A stretch of DNA of 64,000 nt from Apostichopus japonicus. Lineage: Eukaryota; Echinodermata; Holothuroidea; Aspidochirotida; Stichopodidae. Below the pieces are notes generated by a model. That model was not told the origin of the DNA. It was given only the letters and a program-made list of their open reading frames with translations, and did not search any database. Position numbers and translations under genes: made by a program. Positions 48,765-62,370 of this stretch are shown piece by piece (positions within the stretch are counted from its first letter, which is position 1; the number at the start of each line of letters is the position of its first letter). Location of the stretch: NCBI RefSeq assembly GCF_037975245.1, contig NC_092565.1:2531499-2595498 (forward strand). Direction: 5' to 3'.

Positions 48765-51700
48765 ATTTGTTTATTGACGAGTGTACAGAAACTATTTCAC
48801 AAGCCCTCTTGTGGAACCATAGGAGTCTCGTTAACGAAATTTACCTGGTCATGGTACGGAATTGAAAGGGGATTTTTGAACCTGGTGCAAACTTCGGAAG
48901 GAGCATTATTTTCATTATGCAGTGTGTATGTAAATGGAAAATGAGTAGGAAAACAAACGTTTCACTCTTTTTGGTGAAACTGTATTCGATAGTGGTGTGC
49001 TCCTGCCTATCTGGCGTAGTTAGGGTTTCTTAAGAAATTTACTAGCCCATTAGTAAATTTACTAGCCCATTAGCCTTCACAGGATAAAAAGCATAGAGAC
49101 ATCTTCAGATTGTCATCATAACTGCCGCCCGACCTCCCCAACCCCACCCCGACCTCCCCAACGTTAAAGGGTGTGAAGACTCGCGCACAAAGAAACGTCT
49201 CATGCCGGTAATCTGACTTAGTTTCGAATGAGGTGTTACAGAAGTGTTAAACACCAGCATCGATCCCAGAAAATACACACACAGCTTGCTACCGTCGGTA
49301 ATTAGACACTAGTGTACAGTCAGTACATACAGCTGCGGTCAATACCCACAGCACAGTGTACAAACGATACAGCGATGGACATCTCAGGTCCAGCTAAAGA
49401 TAACAAGGTATCACGTTTCATTACTGTCTGCATTTTGTAGCGACAAGAGAAAAACTTCACTTGCAAGCAACGGTAAGTTAACTTTTTAAAGATGGCGACA
49501 CGCTGTTTGTGGCGAGTCGTCAATGCCTTTAAGCATGCCATGCTAGAATGAGTTGTAAAAAGGTTCAAAAATATTGTGGTTGACATTTTTATCATGACCA
49601 GTATTTTTCTTTCCTAATATATTAGGGGTCAATACTGATACTTCAAATCTTTTAAAATCATTTATTAGCAATTATGCAACAAAATGATGAGTCTGCAGCC
49701 TCGTACATCGATCGATGTTTGAATTATGTACAATTTAATCATACGCAATCCAGCGGAAGAAGTAATGAAAATTGCCAATCTTTTTAGCGTTTCAATATTG
49801 ATTTAATACACAACTCTCCAAGTGTGTTTACAGCAGCTGCACAATAGCGGTATGACCACCAATACAACATTGATTTCAATCTGATTTCAATCCACTGACT
49901 TCATTTCCAGGGCAGATCTAGAAGGGAACCCGGGTCCATACATAGTCTCTTGTTATATATGGAAGGGGTGGGGGGTGGGGGGCTAACCATCAGCAACAAA
50001 CATGGTTGATCAAAACATCATACACAGAGGGGAAATGCAAATACATACCAGTGCGGACTTCTCTTGCTTTTCATCATATGAATTGCTTTTCTGTAGTTAT
50101 TTCGGTATCTCTAAAAAGCACGGAATTCCAATACAATATTTTTATTTTTTTTGTCTTCTTGGTGATGGCACCAAAAATTCCAAACTTGTTGGGGTTGGGG
50201 CAAGCAAACATTTTTTTTTGGGGGGGGGGGTATGGGCAGACATTTTGGAAGTCCTAAAGCCACCCTATAGCTGCCTATATGTATATAGACTGATACTTTC
50301 ATACATTTATGGTTATCAGTTTGTATAGCACTATCTATACATCGTATCAAATGATGAACCAGAGTCCAAATCAAGAACGAGACCATTACAATCGTGGTCG
50401 AGTAACCGAGTCCACAAAAACAACATAAACTGTAATTTGCAGTGCATTAGATTCTTGTATTCGATTGGGAATCGAGTACTTTGTTGGCAGTACTCGTACT
50501 TGGGTGTTATTGAAGTAACAGTTTATTCGTTGTATATACGTCTGTTCAGGTCCTAAAATACTTTTACCTGTATTCAAATGAAAGTATGGCACTACTCGTT
50601 GTTATGCGCTCAGGAAAAGTAGTTTGCGAGTTGTAAAACCATAAATGCAAATATGTTTGGATGTTTGGAGGACAAAGGCCTAGTTGAAGATGTTAGTAAT
50701 CAGAAATAACCGACGATTGCCTTCTTTAAGGATTACTTTAGGCCCAAAATGAATTTCGATTTTGCAGACCATTAAAACTGCTGTGCTATTAGTTCAGTTT
50801 TTATTTACGTAACACTTTTAATTATTGAGAAATGATTGTCATAAAAAAAAAACGACTTGATTATATAGTCTGATACACCGACTATAAGGCCCGTTCCACG
50901 AAACACAAACTCAATGGGAAAACTTAAGACTTTATGGCTTCAAAATGATATATTAATACAATGTAGTACACTTTTGCCAAGGAGAGATGGTGATGAATGG
51001 GCCCAGGGTGCTTTGTTGTTAATATGAAGTTAAAGATTGGGTTATTAGAATCAATATATCAATAGATTAACATTAACATTTAGACCGGCACCGAGGAGAA
51101 GAATTCATCGTCTCTGAAGCTTTCAAATGTAGCACTAACCACAATGTTTGCATATTTAGAGGTGAATAATTTGAAAGCTTAAAGGCAGATAGAAACTTTA
51201 TAACAAAACCCATCAAGATAAAAAAAATGCTGCCTAAATTTATGGTTTAAAGTGATTCCGTGCTTACCGAAAAGGTAAAAAACATATATAAGATAATGCG
51301 TGAAGTTATGTATTTAAATGTACCACCCTGAGTGTTGTTCATGGATGATATATGTCACTTAATGACTGCAAATGACAGTGATAGTTGCTAAAAAAAACTA
51401 ACGGAAACGGTAACATTTTGAAGAAAAACAAACGGTTCTCGTTATAAGAACTAGACCATGCCTAGATGTGAGTTTAGTCATGAATATGCAACACTATAAA
51501 CAGCCGCGGTGTCACCGGTGTAACAAATGGATACTACTCAAGTTTTAGTTTTAGATTCCAAATTTGAGTTAAATTGTTGAATTGGAAGCCACCTGAAGTG
51601 GAGGTGTAATCCATAAACCCTTGCGGGCTTCTCCCACATTAGTGGTCGTAAAAATAACTGCCTCATAGCCTGTTTTCATTTAGCTCCATGTTAGCGTCAG

Positions 51701-52981
51701 CGAGGTAATGCATTTGGTATAAGCCATAGGCCTACGTTATACATTAATTATGTTCGATAGTATAGTAGTGATACCGGTTGTTTTCTTCTTGACTTAATTC
51801 TTCCTCTATGTTAGGTTTGATCACGTACCGGACAACTATTTTTCATATCATAGGACTTTGAAAGCAGTATTAGGCCTAGTCAGAGAGAGATTGTGAAGAT
51901 GATCTGTAATATCAAGTGTAGTTTTATGTGTGACCATAGGCTAGGTTTTGCACATTTACTTCTGTTGTCACTATAGTCTGCTAGCCGCACCGACGATCGG
52001 ATGATCTTGTCGAGAAAGGAGAGTTTCGTTGGTACTGAATATGCATTACAGTGTGTTCTCTCATTGGTTTGTCCAGAGGCACGGCGTAACAGAATACATG
52101 AATGAAATCTGCTTTCAATGGATAAATGTTTGGATACTTTAGATCATTAATTTTTTTAATGAAACGTTTTTGGCAAAATTAGCTTGGAGTGAATCCGTCT
52201 AATTTTTCATGGTTCGTCAGATAAACCGCTTAAACGAAGTTTAATTTTTTGGAAAATGGACAGTTTTATTTCTTTTCTTTTCCAAATGCACGGATATATT
52301 TAGGATACCGCAATACCAAAATATCCAAGCTAAATTGACATCTGACCTCGGACTTACACTACACGCAATAATCTTCTTTCATTTTGTTTCTCTTTTTTTT
52401 TAGAAGCATAAACAGTACAACATAATAAGAATCTGAACAAACCAAACTTTTCCCTTCTTGGGATATTTTGTTTACAAGACTTTCACACTTTGACTTCTGA
52501 TCACCTCAAAAGACATATATTTCCTCTCTTGCACTGAACGCAACTGGCTTCATCTACTCATACAGGATATTCATTAAATTGATAACAGAATTATTAGTAG
52601 GATCCGTCGGCCTCGTGCCGTGGTAACCGACACCCGATCCATAACTGGGTTATTAGTATACTCGAGACCAAGACCAGCTGCCTGGCAATGCGAGACCTTG
52701 CAAGGCGCAGGGTCTCTTGATACATTCGAGTAAACTGACTCCATTAATAGGTCTTTGCAAGTCTGGCTATACCACAGTCGATATTAGATATGCAACGAAG
52801 AAGATGTTACAGGAAACATTACGTATTTGTGTATGCATTGCAGAACAGACCAGAAAATAGACATTATCTCGCAAATATACTATAGCCTTAGTTATTATCA
52901 ACAGCTCCACAGAATTTGACCCAAATCGTTCAACGTGAATGAAGATAGGTAGGTGTATATATAGAGCCCATCAGACAGTAC
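48765..52981. other. Intergenic, no gene supported
   Basis: AT-rich sequence with a short duplication AAATTTACTAGCCCATTAG at 49036-49076, a C-rich run near 49130-49160 and a G run at 50218-50230. The open frames are under 110 codons and look like chance. This is native upstream sequence of the ferlin gene if the 22-kb insertion is removed. Confidence 0.5.
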
Positions 52982-53822
52982 ACGTCTATGGTAGGCCATA
53001 CGGGAAATTATTGCTGATTATGAACTAAAATTATTACCGGTAATAATTCTATTTAATACCGACATTAATTCTCAGCCAATCACCATGTAGCTTCATATAC
53101 CGGTATTAAATAGAATTAATACCGGCATGAAATAGAATTAATACCGGCATTAAATAGACCAATCACATTAGCGAATTTTGAAGCTGTTATCATGCTTTGA
53201 GCTAGTGTTAAATCCCTCTTGCTGAAGCGTGAAAGCAGCGCAGTTATTTCTGCCGTAGAAAGCAAAGTACAACGCAAAGGCACGCATGATAGACAAAGTA
53301 CAACATCTGCGTGATTTTCGTCGAGAAGCGAACGATACTTGTAGGTTATTGACAAATGTTGACTCCCAATCCCACAAAATCCGATGCTTTACCAGTTCGC
53401 AATGCTTTGAACCGGTTTGTTAATCTTCGAAGAGCATTACGCTATGCAAAGCTTGGAAGACTCCTGAACGAAGACGAGTACAATGTCGCATCAGTGTCTC
53501 TGGATAAACTAACGGGGAAGTTTCACGCCTGGCACAAGAGTTGGAAACTTGTTAATAACATTGTATATTACACTGTAGCGCAACTAAAGTTGCAGTGCCA
53601 ACTAAACAAAGATGGTCTATTTAATGCCGGTATTAATTTATATTTAATGCCGGTATTAATTCTATTAATTGCCGGTATTGATTCTCTTTAATACCGGCAT
53701 ATGAAGCTACATGGTGATTGGCTGAGAATTAATGCCGGTAAATAGAATTAATAACGGTATAATTTTAATTCGTACGGATTTTAAATCAGCAATTATTTCC
53801 CATTTGGCCTGCCTTACACGTC
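52982..53822. mobile_element. Inverted-repeat element, about 840 bp, with subrepeat-rich arms
   Basis: The arms (52982-53165 and 53610-53822) are mutual reverse complements over roughly 180 bp: GGCCATACGGGAAATTATTG pairs with 53795-53814, and CTCAGCCAATCACCATGTAG with 53705-53730. The inner arm parts consist of about 20-bp TTAATGCCGGTATTAATTCT subrepeats. The 450-bp interior has a plus-strand frame (53356-53691) with NRFVNLRRALRYAKLGRLL, not recognised. No clear target duplication was found. Confidence 0.8.
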
Positions 53823-56800
53823 ATCGTATTAGAGGTTGTGGCCCACATGAAAAAAATGATGGCAGTCTCTCAGAAGTATCATCTCGTGGCAAAATATACA
53901 TGTTGGAATCAGTGGTTTCGTTATATCCACAAATCATGTCTATACTTAATAAGATAAAATATTGAAACCAAATAAAAAGCTGTTAAGCACAGATAAAAGT
54001 AGAAAAAGTATAGCTATCGAATTCAAGACTTTCGTGTAGTTGTTACATATGTATACAACATATATACGATACAAAGAAATATAGCAGATATATGCAACAC
54101 AAAAATAGACCTACAACAGATATATACAAACACAACAGACATTATAGTTGACAACCAACAATTTGCATACCATGTAAAGTAAACCTATTAGGATAAGTTT
54201 ATATTCAAAGGTGCTCTATTATCAGCTCGTGGTGGTTTCACAGCTGAAGTGTAAGGCCATTTTCTTTCATTTACACCTATTTAGACGAACATTTTCCTTT
54301 CTTGTGGCCACGTTTGCATATCTTAATATTTTGTTTGCGACTTAAACTAAGACTTTCGGGACAATGCTGGTGACATTCTAAAAGAGTTACATTTAAGGAT
54401 TAAGCTGGTTCTAGCTGATCGTCGATTCATCAAATATAGGGAGTAATGACCGAAAAACAGAAACTCAATCGTATCACAACTAAATCATTTTAACAAGAAC
54501 TTCATTCTTTTTTCCCAAAAGTTTTGGCAATGAAGTGTGTCGTTAACAATGAACAAGGTGTGTACTTAGCTTAAATGTGTTCAAACTACGCATAAAACTA
54601 CACGCGAATGAATAAGAATAGAATTCTGTGGTGATGCTGAAGGACAAAAGACGTAAAATATGTGATATTCTACACCAACCGGGAGCAACGAGGCATTAAT
54701 TTAACCAAAACAATATCTACTGTTCCTTTTCTATTAAAGTTGAAAAAAAAGCGAAAGATTGATCTCAACGAAATGTTTATTCTTTAATTTAAACGGACAT
54801 TTCATAATTACATTAATGCCGTCATCAATATTCGCATGTCTATTTTTAGACCGTGCCCTCGTATCTACTTTTACTAGCCTTGTATCTACTTTTACAATGT
54901 TTATTTCTTATAATCCGTATAGAAGTATCATTCGATTCACCTCGGGTAAAGTGTTTTTACACTTTTAAGTGCTCCAAAATAACACTTGTGAAGTGTTCCA
55001 ATATTAACACTAAGCATATGTTATTTTAACGGTCTTAAAACTTTCAGTATTGTTAGATTGTCACTACCGAAACATCCTTTATCTCCTTATTTTTTTTTTA
55101 CTCAAGGATATACTTGGTGAATGGCCCAAGTTTCTTTATTCATTATAAATGAAATCCTCACAAAGTACTTTGCCTTTCCTCTGGTTACACGAAAAGCAAT
55201 ATGTACCCATATGTGTTTTGAGTTATCGTCAAGTATGCTCGAGTAAATTCAGCTACCAGCATCTTCTTATAGATGGCGTGATACTTCTCAACGCTTCTCT
55301 TAGTGGAACCTTTTTGATAACAATAAATAATCGTGATAAAAAGAGCAGGTAGAATTAATTTTTTATATTTCGTATAGAAACTTTGATCTCCTTTTTTTAT
55401 TTGTTTAATGGCCATATGGTATCAGGATGAGAGGCGCGATCATCAAATGAATCCTTAATCTTTTTTTATATTTTTTTTATGAGGAAGTACACAGCTGTAC
55501 TACAACTTGTTAACATTCATTGGGTAAGATCATATGTGAGAATAAATGAATGAAATGAACAATTGAATAAGTTAAGAATTCCCTTTCATCAAATTTTGAT
55601 AGGTAACAACACTGTGGCAATCTAATTTAGTTGAAAAAAGTGTAAAGAATGCGATTAGAGAAGTTCTCTACAATTGAAATCCCGTTATCAAGCGAGCATA
55701 ATTATTAACTTCCTCGTGCTGTTCCTATAAGTGTGACGTCGTTCGTTACGTCGTATAAGACTGAAGTCTCAGGTCTATAGAGTTAGGTCACTGAGCAGTT
55801 ATTTAAAGATTAAAGGATGCTTTTGGGCACAAAATAAATGTTAATATATTGCAGACTGTTAATATGCACTGCTATAGTCCAGGTTTGTTTTTCTATAACA
55901 TGTTTAGTTTTTGTAATGTAACATAATTAAACAGATGAGGTTGATCAGTTACAGTGACTGGACTAGACTAATACATAGGTCATTATATAGACGCAATCAC
56001 TGCACTAAAATAACTTCAGTGGACGCAACACAAAATTTATACGAGAACATCATACTTTTATGACCTAAAAATGACATGTGTATAGTGTGTTAGAAATTTG
56101 GCAAGAACAAGTAGTGTCGAATGTCATCCAAATTATGTTTTTAAGGTAAGGTCATTTTAGAAGGATGCTGTACGTTAACTCACTGAATAATATTTGTTTG
56201 AATTGGGAAGTTGGATAGCATGTTGATTAATGGCTTTTATAGGATTGGTTAACTGTATAAAATATGAGCCGCTGAGAGAGGCTTTAACAATTGATGCATT
56301 CTGGATAAATGTGATTTGTGATTGACCTTGTGACAACTGGAAGTGGTACATATTTATCATGGGAAAGTCACTTTAACACATGCATTACCAGATACACTCC
56401 ATTTATTCATATAATTTTTTAAAACTGATCCAAACATTTTCAAACAATGACTACTACATTTTTATAAGATTGGGAAACATCAAAACCACAATCCTCACTA
56501 CTTAGAATATTATAATGTTGAGGGCATGGATAAAACTATAACAGTTCTCGTATGTGATCGTACAGTGTCATATATGAGAGAAAAGTTAGGTTGAAAAATG
56601 GGACTATAACATTAGGCTACAGGTCTGTATAGGATGCTTATACTGAGATATGATATTGTAACAAGCGTACTTTTAAGGAATGCTAATATTTCAGCATGGT
56701 ATAACACTGTAACGCAACTATACATACTCATGAGGTTTCAGTGAGAGGTAAACACCCTCTGAGACCCTATTACAACATATTCTGCCCATGCCCACCCTCC

Positions 56801-57180
56801 ACCTCCTTCATGAAGTTTTGAAGATATACCTAAAGAAAGTTGGTATGTCTTGTCTGGCATTGTTCACAGAGGACCATTGATATTTCGGACCCTCTTGACT
56901 TTGCGAGAACCATAGACACTTGCTTAAACTGTATATATGGCATGTGAAGCACTGTGCAGTGGCAATGGTGGAAGAGACAAACAAGAAAATACTTTTACAG
57001 CTCTATTGCTGTAGTACTAACATTGGCTTCCACGGGGAAATACGGCAGGGCGGGGGGGAAGGGGGCGGTGCGGAGTGTCCACCACCTCTATTACTAGTCG
57101 GGAGGGGGGGGGGGGGGTGGAAAATGTTTAGTCGGGTTTTTTAGATGCAGTCGGTGGAAGAGGTAGACTAATGTTCCGGG
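53823..57180. other. Intergenic, no gene supported
   Basis: AT-rich sequence with a short duplication GCCTTGTATCTACTTTTAC near 54880 and G runs near 57045-57118 at what may be the end of a transposon. No coding region is supported. Confidence 0.5.
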
Positions 57181-57242
57181 CTCCGGACGCCCTTAGGCGC
57201 GTATCCAAGGGTGTTTTTTCAACCTCACACATATATACAGAA

Positions 57243-57243
<1 letters not shown>

Positions 57244-57331
<88 letters not shown>
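57244..57331. repeat. (TA)n microsatellite
   Basis: About 43 TA units. Confidence 0.95.
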
Positions 57332-57332
<1 letters not shown>

Positions 57333-57383
57333 CTAAGGTACACTTTTTTACCATAAACTGTCGACATAAGGTACATATTATGG

Positions 57384-57384
<1 letters not shown>

Positions 57385-57426
<42 letters not shown>
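57385..57426. repeat. (TA)n microsatellite
   Basis: About 21 TA units, abutting the first recognisable 150-bp repeat copy. Confidence 0.95.
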
Positions 57427-57429
<3 letters not shown>

Positions 57430-57987
57430 TCGTGCATTAAAGGTTATACAAAAGTACATAGAAACTTTAGTTGTGTCATAGATAGACTAGTTGCGCTTAC
57501 TTTTTGTTGGACAGACACAACTGTTAGTTATAATTAAATTAAATGTATATATATAAACACACAGTTCACAGTGTATGCATACATCCGTCCAAAGCGCATA
57601 TATGATTTGGTTTCGTCATAGCTAAGGTGGTCGCGCTTACTTTTCGTTGGACTGGGCAATACTGATTTACGTTAAAGTTTTAATGTATAGATATAAATAC
57701 ACGGTACACATGTATACATACATCCATGCATTTAAGTTTTATACAAGAGGGCATAGATATACTTTGGTTGCGTCATAAATAGGATAGTTGAACTTATTTA
57801 TTGTTGGACAGACAAAACTGTTAGATATAGTAAAATGTATACATATTAATAAACAGGACACAGTGTATACATACATCCGTGCATGAAAGCGTTATTCAAA
57901 AATCGCATAGAATCCTTGGTTGCGTCATAGATAGTCTAGTTGCGCTTACTTTTCGTTGGACAGACAAAACTGCTAGTTATAGTTCAA

Positions 57988-58035
<48 letters not shown>

Positions 58036-58056
58036 CACACAGTATACATGGTATAC
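57424..58056 (+). repeat. 150-bp tandem repeat family, first block
   Basis: Units are anchored on CATACATCCGTGC at about 57424, 57579, 57717 and 57870 (spacing 138-155) and share TTGCGTCATAGATAG, GCGCTTACTTTTCGTTGGAC and CACGGTACACAGTGTATACA. The unit's TATATA stretch has expanded to a (TA)n run at 57991-58034. The last unit is cut by the element at 58057. Confidence 0.88.
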
Positions 58057-60861
58057 CAGGAGCGTATCCAGAATTTTTTAACCCGGGGGGCGCGAATTAC
58101 TATCTAAGCGGAGCGCCACCATCAGTTGGCGCGCAGCGTACAAGAGTATTTCTGGTTTTGATACCCCCAGATCACCGGAAATGGCACTTCTCGGGCTTGA
58201 AAATGACCAACCAGATGTACACTTCTGCCTAATGAGAACCAAGAATTTCCCAATAGTTTTGTTTTCATCCATAACCTTTTTGAAGATTGTCACCAGTCAC
58301 ACATCATGTTCGACCTCATCGCATCTCCTGTGGATCATTGCTTTTTGTATAGGTGATTCTACGTCGCGGCTCACAATACCCTTCAGCCCCACTTTTTAAG
58401 GTTTCAAGCCCATTATTTGTTCAGAATTTGAAAATTCACAAATTCTCGTGAATAAATTCACTTCAAAACATACCCATAATGTTGCAAAAAATTTCTTCTA
58501 TGGACAACCAATACAACCTCCTTTAACCTCTAACAGACCGGTCAAAATTGCATGGAGGGAATAATGATGAAGAATGGTGGTCAGGGAATTTTCGAAAATT
58601 CAGACACAGTTAATTTATTGGTGTACGTCTATTAAAACCTCTTATAACGGCTACTATAAAACTTCGTTGAAGGATATGAAAAAATATTAGATATTTCCGA
58701 AACCGAACACTACACATATCTACAGTTAGAGGCTGTTCATCCCGGAGCGCCATTTTCATGCTCACTGATATGATGTGATATCTGCTGTTTGCTTTAAAAA
58801 TTCGAATAGTTGAAAGGAGACTGAAATAAGTAACTATTATCTGTTTATTGTGTAATGCTCCACCAGGGCGTAACGATGAGCCTGCCGGCCCATGGCCCAA
58901 AGGGGCCCCTATCAGGAGGTCTAAGCAAGGGCGTCCTCAGAAATGTTTACAAGGGGGGGGGGATCAGTAGGTCATAAAGGTGAAACAAACTACTTGATAC
59001 TATCTAAGCGGAGCGCCACCATCAGTTGGCGCGAGCGTACGACGATTTTTTTTTGCCAAAAAATACTCCTAGATCGTCGGAAAAGACACTTCCCGTTCAA
59101 GTTGCATTTACACATCGGTTATTTTGAGATCTCATGTCTTAGGATTTTGACTTTCAATAATTTCAGTAATGCATTATGGGTCCGTATGCAATACTAGAGA
59201 ACTGTTGGAGGAAATCATTGAAATGTCAAATGCTTAACTTTTTTTAATTTGTGATTTTCCAGGGGGAGTGGGCAAGTGCCCCCTATACTGTATGGAGTAT
59301 AATGGAGGGTACTGTACAAATACAGTAATCAAACCTTAGCATAAACCTAATTTCGGCTGAAACTTGTCTCCATCTAAGCCTAATTTCCTGTGCTTTTTTA
59401 CTTACCAGATACACCGAAGGCATCTTTATGTTTACCTTTTATATTATATTTGTATGAAAGCCCTGCCTTCTTTTTCAAATGAACGCAGTTTCAACTCTGT
59501 TGGGTGGTGGGATGTTGTTTTAGAATTTTCCAAAAAATCATATGACCCGATGTTGTACTCAGTACAACATTGGCTGGAATTGGGTTTTAAATAATATACT
59601 TCGTTTTCGATTATAATAATAAATAACAAACTAGCTCGACACAGACATTAATACCCAATGAGCCCATGATCATGATGTCCGTATTCCGTATCACGTGAAA
59701 ATATGTATATTTGTCTTGTTCAGTCTTTGCATGACCTTTTCTTTCCCAGTAAAACGGGCCCTCCCTATCCAAAGAGGTATACCCTTTTTCTGTGCATCAG
59801 TATAGCGGGGCCCCCTTTTGGTCGGGGCCACCTGGTTAGCACGGTCTGAGCCCATAGGAGTTACGCTACTTTGCCCCACATTCTTTTCATTTCGAAAGAC
59901 GCACAGTTTCAAGTTCATTACACACTGAAGGCTTCGATTCTCTATCCGCCTTCAGTTAAGGGAAGATCTTGGGATTTTCATCCTTATCACTAGATATTGC
60001 TAGATATCCATACAGTACAGTGCCCTTGGGATTTCTTGGATTTTTCGGAGCCTGATCTTGGGAAATTGCAGTCGCAAGTGGTCACACTCCTTGTAGGTCA
60101 GTGCACGACTTCTAGACGTCACTAATATACCCGATCACTTGTTATCGATGAAGTGGTGTGTTGCCGGATTTTGTCAAGGTCTTGGTACTACGGGCGAAGG
60201 TCATTAATTAAGTTTCGTAACTCATCGGGAAGCGATTAGAGGGGTGGGGCGTATGGTTGTGGGCGCGTTTTCATGCAGATGGGAACAATCTCAAGAAGGG
60301 ATGGGTTCGTCATGTTCCCCGACGACTCGGTCGAGTTCGAGACCAGCCACAGTTGGTTTCATAGCACAATTGTACAATTTAAGGCGTCCATACACACACA
60401 CGCGTTATGATAGACCAGGGAACTGCTACGTTCCCTAACGTTAAGAGTAGCAGCTCCCTGGATAGACCATATATAGTACCGGTATATATATAGATATCTA
60501 CATTAGTGAGAGAGGAAAAATGGAAACGTCAAAAATGGAGTTGGTCGGTGTAAGGGGAAGGGTGAGGCGCACACCCCCTCCGTAATGCTCGATTCGTCAC
60601 TGGCTACCCTGTGTATATAATAGTGATCAGCGCTGTAATTATGACTGTTCCTGTTCTCTTCCCGGTGTCTTGGCGTTTATCTTCTACTCCCTCCTTTTCT
60701 CCTTTTTCTCTCTTTCTTCTTTTTCTTTTCCCTTCTTTCCTCTCCTTCCTCCTCTTTTTTTCTCCCTTTTATTTCCCTTTTTTCTTCTCTTTTTGTCTCT
60801 CCTCTTTTTCTTACCCGGGGGGCGCGCGCCCCCAACGCCCCCCCCCCTGGATACACGCCTG
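58057..60861 (+). mobile_element. 2.8-kb DNA transposon-like insertion in the 150-bp repeat
   Basis: The ends are CAGGAGCGTATCCAG and CTGGATACACGCCTG, inverted repeats related to those of the 290-bp MITE. Both flanks are 150-bp repeat sequence (AGTATACATGGTATAC left, TATACATACATCC right), so the element split one unit; a shared TATAC at the joint is too short to prove the duplication. It includes the module copy at 58100-58145 and a second at 58998-59040, which suggests a further nested element. The interior 59200-60600 has no recognised coding. Confidence 0.65.
60662..60815. repeat. Pyrimidine (CTT/TTTCCC) tract
   Basis: An almost pure C/T run inside the 2.8-kb insertion. Long frames on both strands here are composition artefacts. 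Confidence 0.9.
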
Positions 60862-61042
60862 TATACATACATCCGTGCAAAGCGCATAGATGAATTGCTC
60901 GCGTCATATATACCTAAGGTCATCGCGTTTACTTTTGATTAGACAGACAACACTGCATGATGTATGTTAAAGTTTAAATGTAGAGATATAAAATAATACA
61001 CGGTACACAGTGTATACATACATCCGTGCATTGAAGCGTTGT
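60862..61042 (+). repeat. 150-bp repeat, second block (direct)
   Basis: It resumes at TATACATACATCCGTGCAAAGCGC right after the insertion; the next anchor is at 61017, a spacing of about 151. Confidence 0.85.
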
Positions 61043-61150
61043 TTGTCCAACGAAAAGTATAAGCGCGGTGAACTTAGGTATGACGCAACCAAAGTATATA
61101 TGCGCTATGCAATGATGTATGTATACACTGTGTATTGTGTACTTATATAC
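61043..61150 (-). repeat. 150-bp repeat, inverted copy
   Basis: TTTGTCCAACGAAAAGT, GACGCAACCAAAGTATATATG and GTATGTATACACTGTGT are the reverse complement of the unit's landmarks, so the repeat folds back on itself at about 61043, directly upstream of the RT fragment. Confidence 0.85.
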
Positions 61151-62370
61151 TTTTAAACTAGAACATGCCCCATGCACCCACAAACACATAGCAAATATCT
61201 TAAATAGTATAGCCGAATCAGGAGATTTCCCAATTGAAATTAAACAAGGAATCCTAACTCCTATCCAAAAACCGGGAAAGACTAAAGGTCCATCAGAAAA
61301 CTTAAGACCAGTCATTTTATTATCAACACTAAGGACAATTCTTGCGATTTTTGTGGCCAGGAGGATTCGTCCGTTAATTGATGAGCATATCCTCCCCATT
61401 ACCCAGACTGCCTACACTTCAGGACGTTGCACAGCTGAACTCGTCTTCGCTTTTAAAGTGCTAGCAGAAAAAGCTATAACATCCGTAGGTAACACTATAT
61501 AAATCTATTGATGCTAGATATATGAGCAAGGCGTTCGACATAATTCAAAGAGGATCCTTGCTTAATGACCTAGAAAAGGTTCTTGACAACGACGAACTTC
61601 ACCTGATATCACTGCTAATCGATAACGTCTCCTACACCGTCAAACTAGAGGGCAAACTCGGACTTCCTTTTAACACTAACATTGGTTCACCACAAGGAGA
61701 CAGTGCAAGCGCACTATTTTTTATAACTTATCTAGCCAACTCTTTGAAATCAGATGATAATGATATCGATGCAGTTATCCTGCCAACTCAGTTAGCTGAT
61801 CATGATTAGAGCACAACCACCAACGCTTTTTTTTTCACAGTAGACCAACAATTTGCTGATGATATTTCTTGGGCATCAACTGGTCAGCATATACTGCAAG
61901 ATATCGAAAAACGAGTTTGTGAGAAACTGACAGGATGGAATCTGAAAATCAATTGCACAAAAACTGAGATATTTCCAATCACAAGAAAAGGAAATGAAAG
62001 TTGGAAGAAGTGTAAATATGTTGGAAGCTTGCTGGGGACCGAAGAAGATATTAACCGAAGAATTAGTATAACCAACGGTGCTTTTAACACACTGTCAAGT
62101 ATTTTCAAAAGCAAAAACATAAGCCGGAACATTAAGCTTGGGATTTTTGAGGCTTTATTAAAGAGTAATTTTTTGTACAATTGCGAACTGTGGGGCACAA
62201 CGAAGGATCTTGATCGCAAAATTGACACTTTTCCAAGGAGACTACTTCGTAATACTCTCAACATTAGATGGACCAATAACAATTGGTTATCAAACGATGA
62301 GCTCTACAATGAAACCAACCAAACACCTTGGTCATCCATAGCAAGACTCCAGGAGGACGCCCCAACAAAA
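61145..62370 (+). pseudogene. Non-LTR retrotransposon reverse transcriptase fragment
   Basis: Broken frames give QGILTPIQKPGKTKGPSENL and RPVILLSTLR (early RT motifs), MSKAFD (motif A region), GSPQGDSASALFF (motif B), QQFADDISW (catalytic F-A-D-D box at 61849-61869), KINCTKTEIFP and then the thumb/C-terminal region to LQEDAPTK. It has a frameshift near 61505 and a TAG at 61807, so it is dead. The 5' part (endonuclease) is absent. The clade is not determined. The frame runs on in phase into the adjacent 150-bp repeat. Confidence 0.85.

Noticed and set aside
49370-49450. Possible first exon (MDISGPAKDNK followed by GTATCA)
   Set aside because: Only eleven codons before a weak donor-like site; no second exon found.
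60330-60360. GAGTTCGAGACC resembling a pol III B box
   Set aside because: No matching A box or tRNA fold around it.
60611-60942. Phe/Ser/Pro-rich and Lys/Glu/Arg-rich frames on both strands
   Set aside because: Composition artefact of the pyrimidine tract.
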